Origin: Saccharopolyspora montiporae
GTDB lineage: Bacteria > Actinomycetota > Actinomycetes > Mycobacteriales > Pseudonocardiaceae
DNA: 64,000 nucleotides
Assembly: GCF_015209505.1 (NCBI RefSeq)
Contig: NZ_JADEYC010000009.1
Coordinates: 62,001-126,000 of the forward strand
Direction of reading: 5' to 3'
In this document: one piece after another, positions 60,888 through 64,000 of the stretch
How positions within the stretch are numbered: position 1 is the stretch's first letter
How the letters are laid out: every line of letters begins with the position of its first letter
Position numbers and translations under genes: made by a program
Notes under the pieces: model-generated
Told to the model about the DNA's origin: nothing
Databases searched by the model: none
The model's input: the letters and a program-made list of their open reading frames with translations, nothing else

Positions 60888-61217
60888 ATGGAGCACGTGG
60901 AACGCGCGCAGGATCTGATCGGCACCCCGGTCTTCGACCGCAACGGCGACCGGATCGGCACCGTGGGCAACGTCTACCTCGACGACGCGACCGAGCAGCC
61001 GGAGTGGGTGACCGTGCGGATGGGCCTGCTGGGCACCAAGGAGACGTTCGTCCCGCTGGACGGCGCCTCGGCCGAACGGGAACGGCTCCAGGTCGGCGTC
61101 TCCCGGTCCCGGGTACGCGATGCCCCGCGCATCGCCGCCGAGCACGGCCACCTGTCCGAGCAGGAGGGGCGCGACCTCTACCACTACTACGGCGTGCAGC
61201 ACGAACCGGAGAGCTGA
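60888..61217 (+). CDS. PRC-barrel domain protein
   Basis: This 109-residue protein carries one PRC barrel: DLIGTPVFDRNGDRIGTVGN, VYLDDATEQPEWVTVRMGLL, and ETFVPLDGASAERERLQVGV. A helical end with HGHLSEQEGRDLYHYYG is common in actinobacterial PRC proteins. PRC barrels bind RNA or partner proteins. The stop lies two bases before the 25-bp minisatellite. Upstream is the lipase gene, 169 bases away. Confidence 0.87.
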   Translation: MEHVERAQDLIGTPVFDRNGDRIGTVGNVYLDDATEQPEWVTVRMGLLGTKETFVPLDGASAERERLQVGVSRSRVRDAPRIAAEHGHLSEQEGRDLYHYYGVQHEPES

Positions 61218-61219
61218 CC

Positions 61220-61440
61220 CGCAGCCGCGTAGGCAGACCAGCCCCGCAGCCGCGAAGGCAGACCGACACCGCAGCCGCGAAGGCAGACCAGCCCCGCAGC
61301 CGCGAAGGCAGACCAACACCGCAGCCGCGCAGGCAGACCGACACCGCCGCCGCGAAGGCAGACCACCACCGCAGCCGCGAAGGCTGACCAACACCGCAGC
61401 CGCGAAGGCAGACCAACACCGCAGCCGCGAAGGCAGAACA
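61220..61440. repeat. nine-copy 25-bp minisatellite
   Basis: Nine head-to-tail units of exactly 25 bp start at 61220, 61245, 61270, 61295, 61320, 61345, 61370, 61395 and 61420. The core is gcagccgcgaaggcagacc, followed by six variable bases (mostly gacacc, aacacc or agcccc). Each unit can form a GCC-GCGAA-GGC mini-hairpin. Because 25 is not a multiple of three, successive units shift frame, and all three forward frames stay open. The array starts two bases after the PRC-barrel stop and ends 42 bases before the next ATG. Confidence 0.95.
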
Positions 61441-61482
61441 CGCTGCAGGCGCGGCATCCTCGTACGCGAGAATGTCCGCGCG

Positions 61483-62313
61483 ATGGGGCACGACACCGAG
61501 CTCGAACTGCTGATCACCGTGGTCGTCGGAGCCGAGGACGAGCACTCGGCGCACACCGCCTGCCAAGCGCTGGTGCAGCGCGTCGGCGGCCGGATCGTGG
61601 ACTCGGCCGACTGCTCCGACGAGGAACCTGGGTGCTGGGCGGTGACGATCAGCAGCCCGTGCGCGGAGACCGGGGAACACATCGCCGGCTTGTCCCGCGC
61701 GGTGCGCAACTTCATGCGCGGGCTGGGACCGGACTACGCGCGGCACCGCGTCGCCTGCGAGCCGCCGACCGCCTGGACCGTGGTCGACCACCCCGATCTG
61801 CTGGACGAGCTGGTCGGCGGGTGCGAGCGGCTGATGGTCGAAGCGTGGACGGCCGCCGAACTCCCGGGGCCGGGACCGGTGGAGCCACCCGAACCCGCCG
61901 CAACCGCCGAGGACCGGCCCGATGCGGCGCTGCCGCGCCTGCACCTGACCGTGGACGTCGCCGCGCAGCGCCGCGCGGGGGCCGAGTGGCAGGCGCGCGC
62001 CCTGGTCGGCCGGATCGCGCGCGGGGCGGGTTGCACCTCCTGCGAGCAGCACGACGACCTCTGGCGGGTGGCCTTCGACCTCAGCCCGGCGGAATGGAAC
62101 TCCGGGAACTCCGCGAGCTGGAGCCCCGCAGACCGGGAGCCCGCCGGTGCCGCGGTGCTGCGCGGGGCGGCCGACCGACTCGGCGGTTCCGGGTGGCGGC
62201 ACGACCGGGCGAGCGCCTCGTGGACCGCGGACCGGCATCTGGCCTCGGGCGTCGCGGCCATCCGGCTGAGCGTGGAAAACCCCGCCGAGACCGGGGATCC
62301 GGAGCCGCGCTGA
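61483..62313 (+). CDS. hypothetical protein with two similar alpha/beta halves
   Basis: This 276-residue protein starts MGHDTELELLITVVVGAEDE with a helix HSAHTACQALVQRVGGRIVD. A second half begins RLHLTVDVAAQRRAGAEWQA, then RALVGRIARGAGC. Both halves share a strand-helix layout and a cysteine-containing strand (GCWAVTISSP; CTSCEQHDDLWRVAFDLS), suggesting an internal duplication with a Pro/Glu linker between. I recognise no family. It is probably the first gene of an operon with two small helical proteins and an FtsK-like protein. The ATG at 61483 has no strong ribosome binding site; the open frame upstream runs through the minisatellite. Confidence 0.6.
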   Translation: MGHDTELELLITVVVGAEDEHSAHTACQALVQRVGGRIVDSADCSDEEPGCWAVTISSPCAETGEHIAGLSRAVRNFMRGLGPDYARHRVACEPPTAWTVVDHPDLLDELVGGCERLMVEAWTAAELPGPGPVEPPEPAATAEDRPDAALPRLHLTVDVAAQRRAGAEWQARALVGRIARGAGCTSCEQHDDLWRVAFDLSPAEWNSGNSASWSPADREPAGAAVLRGAADRLGGSGWRHDRASASWTADRHLASGVAAIRLSVENPAETGDPEPR

Positions 62314-62439
62314 TCCCGTTCCCGGTGGCGGGCGGCCGAGATCGTTTTCTGCCCACCTGGCTGCGTCGTCCCGGCCGCGGCGCGCTAGGTTGTGGACCGA
62401 TCCAGATCGGCGAGGCGCACCGGAGGACGACGAGCGCAG

Positions 62440-62700
62440 ATGGCAGGGGTCGAGGAAGTTCGCGCGGGCATCAACCTGGCCACGCAGAAGGCGTCGGAGA
62501 GCATCGCGGCGTTGCAGCAGGCCGCGATGTCGCTGGAAGAGGCGCAGCAGGCGCTGGTCTCGGCCACCCAGGGCAGCGGCCAGCAGGAAGTGCAGCACGC
62601 GCACGGCATGCTCGCCGAGGCGATCCAGACGATCACGGGCGCGCAGGGCACAGTCAACGCCTGCATCACCACCGCAGAGGGCTACGCGGACCGGCTCTGA
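62440..62700 (+). CDS. small helical protein upstream of an FtsK-like gene
   Basis: This 86-residue protein is nearly all helical: VEEVRAGINLATQKASESIA, LQQAAMSLEEAQQALVSATQ, and HAHGMLAEAIQTITGAQGTV, with ACITTAEGYADRL at the end. Its size and helical-hairpin look recall WXG100-like proteins, but there is no WXG motif. The ATG at 62440 follows GACGAGCGCAG. The next gene begins two bases after its stop. Confidence 0.65.
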   Translation: MAGVEEVRAGINLATQKASESIAALQQAAMSLEEAQQALVSATQGSGQQEVQHAHGMLAEAIQTITGAQGTVNACITTAEGYADRL

Positions 62701-62702
62701 CG

Positions 62703-62954
62703 GTGTCGGCGCTGGACGAGTTGTTCGAAGCGCTGCGGGTGGCCGACGAGCACCTGCGGCGGGCGCAGCAGCACCTGGGGACGGGGCGCACCGCGCTGAC
62801 CGAGGTCGAGCAGGCGTTGCGCCGCATCGACCCGGAGCACCCGGAGAGCGTCGTGCCGCCGACCCTGCACCGCGCCGACGACCAGGTCGAGCACGCGCAG
62901 GGCCTGGTGGAACGGACCTCTGACACGGTGCGCGATTACCTCACTCGGCTGTAG
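62703..62954 (+). CDS. second small helical protein upstream of an FtsK-like gene
   Basis: This 83-residue protein is helical with SALDELFEALRVADEHLRRA, QQHLGTGRTALTEVEQALRR, and ADDQVEHAQGLVERTSDTVR. It resembles the 86-residue neighbour in size, pattern (A-x-x-x-L spacing, AQQ/AQG turns) and position, though without close identity. The GTG at 62703 starts two bases after the previous stop, so translation is coupled. Together the pair could form a heterodimer. No function is known. Confidence 0.65.
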   Translation: MSALDELFEALRVADEHLRRAQQHLGTGRTALTEVEQALRRIDPEHPESVVPPTLHRADDQVEHAQGLVERTSDTVRDYLTRL

Positions 62955-62985
62955 GACCACGAAAGTGCGGGATATGCCGAGGCAT

Positions 62986-63001
62986 CCGATTCCGGAATCG
63001 G
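62986..63001. promoter_or_regulatory. perfect 16-bp palindrome upstream of the FtsK-like gene
   Basis: CCGATTCCGGAATCGG is a complete inverted repeat 32 bp after the second small gene and 88 bp before the FtsK-like GTG. It could be an operator. TACTTTG near 63050 could be a -10 downstream of it. Confidence 0.45.
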
Positions 63002-63088
63002 TTCGGAACCCGTCGCCCCGGGAGTCCGCCCAGCTCGCTGCCGAGTGGTACTTTGCTCACGGTCAGTGACACGGTTCCGGGGTGGGGT

Positions 63089-64000
63089 GTGCGGAGCAAA
63101 CGCAACGAGCGGCGCAGCCGCATCGAAGCAGCATTCGAGCTCCTGCGGTCCCGGATCTCCACCGCGCTCGGCGCCGCAGACCGCGAGCGCGAGCGGGTGC
63201 TCGCCGCGCACGCGCAGCAGGAGCACGCGCTGCGCATCGCCGAAACCGGTCTGGCAACCGCGGAACGCACGCCCGCCGCGGCCGGTGACGACGGTTCGGC
63301 CGAGTTCCGGGCCGCCCTGCGCGAGGCCCGGCAGCAGCGCGCGGAGGCCTTCGCGGAGTGGACCGGAACCGGCCCCGCTGCGCTGCGGGAACTCGTCGCG
63401 GAGGCCGCCCCGGGCGCCGCCGGGCTCGACTTCCCGGAATGGCTCGGCCGCGTCGGGGACGCCGATCCCGCCGCACCGCCCGGGTTGTGGCGGATCGGGA
63501 CCGCCTCGGTACCGGATTCCCCCGCGCCGGAGGAATTCCCGGCCGCGCTGCCGCTGCTCGACGAGGCGCACCTGCGCATCACGACCGGCAGGGACACCGA
63601 GGAGAGCGCCGAAGAACTGGTGCAGAACCTGCTGCTGCGCGCGCTGAGCCACTTCCCGCCCGGTGCGGTGCGCGTGCACGTCTGGGACGTCACCCAGCTG
63701 ACCGGCACGCTGCCCGGCCTGCACCCGTTGACCGGCGCGGGCCTGCTCACCGTGCACGACCCGACCCGGCTGGACGAGATGCTGGACGGGTTGTCCGATC
63801 ACATCCGGCGCATCCACACCGGCTCGCTGCTGGGCGGGCACACCTCGCTGCGCGCGATGGCCGCCGAGACGGGCCGGCGCGCCGAACCCTGGCGCGTCGC
63901 CGTGCTGTTCGGCGACGGGGAGGCGCTGCGCGAAGAGCAGCAGCAGCAACTGCAGCGCATCGCGCGCAACGGCCTGGCCTGCGGGATCCAGCTGATCGTC
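63089..64000 (+). CDS. FtsK/SpoIIIE-like protein, N-terminal part, truncated by the window edge
   Basis: From GTG 63089 the frame is open for 304 codons to the last base. The product starts with a highly charged coiled coil (RSKRNERRSRIEAAFELLRS, then ADRERERVLAAHAQQEHALR). An alpha/beta region follows with LWRIGTASV, LVQNLLLRALSHFPPGAVRV and WRVAVLFGDGEALREEQQQQ, the N-terminal layout of actinobacterial cytosolic FtsK/SpoIIIE-domain proteins. The P-loop ATPase would lie beyond the edge. Unlike division FtsK it has no membrane helices here. It follows two small helical genes and a palindrome. The family call rests on layout. Confidence 0.65.
   Translation, partial: MRSKRNERRSRIEAAFELLRSRISTALGAADRERERVLAAHAQQEHALRIAETGLATAERTPAAAGDDGSAEFRAALREARQQRAEAFAEWTGTGPAALRELVAEAAPGAAGLDFPEWLGRVGDADPAAPPGLWRIGTASVPDSPAPEEFPAALPLLDEAHLRITTGRDTEESAEELVQNLLLRALSHFPPGAVRVHVWDVTQLTGTLPGLHPLTGAGLLTVHDPTRLDEMLDGLSDHIRRIHTGSLLGGHTSLRAMAAETGRRAEPWRVAVLFGDGEALREEQQQQLQRIARNGLACGIQLIV

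Noticed and set aside
61220..61440. CRISPR array
   Set aside because: The units are contiguous with no unique spacers, and no cas genes are present. It is a tandem minisatellite.

Overview
This is a 64 kb chromosomal window from a very GC-rich actinobacterium. GC-biased codon use, frequent GTG starts, strong GGAGG ribosome binding sites and gene content (SepX/GlpR with its gephyrin-like partner, MprAB-PepD, a conservon, STAND/NB-ARC regulator, DprE2-like reductase, PF04672 methyltransferase) fit the Pseudonocardiales, probably near Saccharopolyspora or Amycolatopsis. The genus is an inference. No transposase, integrase, phage structural cluster or CRISPR array was seen.

Positions 1-14,600 carry a core block whose order follows Mycobacterium tuberculosis Rv0981-Rv0996: mprA, mprB, pepD/htrA, moaB2, mscL, the FmdB/Ruc zinc-ribbon protein, 5-formyltetrahydrofolate cyclo-ligase, galU, glp, rimJ-like and glpR. 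A DeoR regulator with galT is inserted between mprB and pepD, and an orphan MT0933-type antitoxin lies beside mscL. Direct CTGAG repeats at 11-bp pitch precede both mprA and pepD. Positions 14,600-31,300 hold two Zur-type (zinc starvation) loci, rpmE2 and rpsR2-rpsN2-rpmG-rpmB2 with a divergent COG0523 protein. They also hold bluB, a STAND ATPase with an amyloid-like N-terminal motif, a TetR-P450 operon, and a galactonate catabolic cluster around an IclR-type operator.

Positions 31,300-41,200 contain a five-gene Opp/Nik-type ABC transporter operon with an embedded methyltransferase. A cobalamin riboswitch precedes it, which points to cobalt or corrinoid-related uptake. Small hydrolase and reductase genes follow. 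Positions 41,200-49,500 carry a conservon (cvnA-D), a DUF485-ActP acetate permease pair and a small secreted SH3-like protein.

Positions 49,500-64,000 carry a flavin dehydrogenase, a secreted I36-type inhibitor, a glycosyltransferase-hydrolase-glycosyltransferase-transporter operon, a CopD-like membrane protein, a GH25 lysozyme, a DUF4232 lipoprotein, a lipase and a PRC-barrel protein. A nine-copy 25-bp minisatellite comes next. The window ends in an uncharacterised operon of a two-repeat protein, two small helical proteins and an FtsK-like protein that runs off the edge.

The strongest leads are the B12-riboswitch transporter operon with its methyltransferase, the amyloid-motif STAND protein, the terminal FtsK-like operon with the minisatellite before it, and the repeated hairpins that bracket a broken sulfoquinovose-synthase-like gene.
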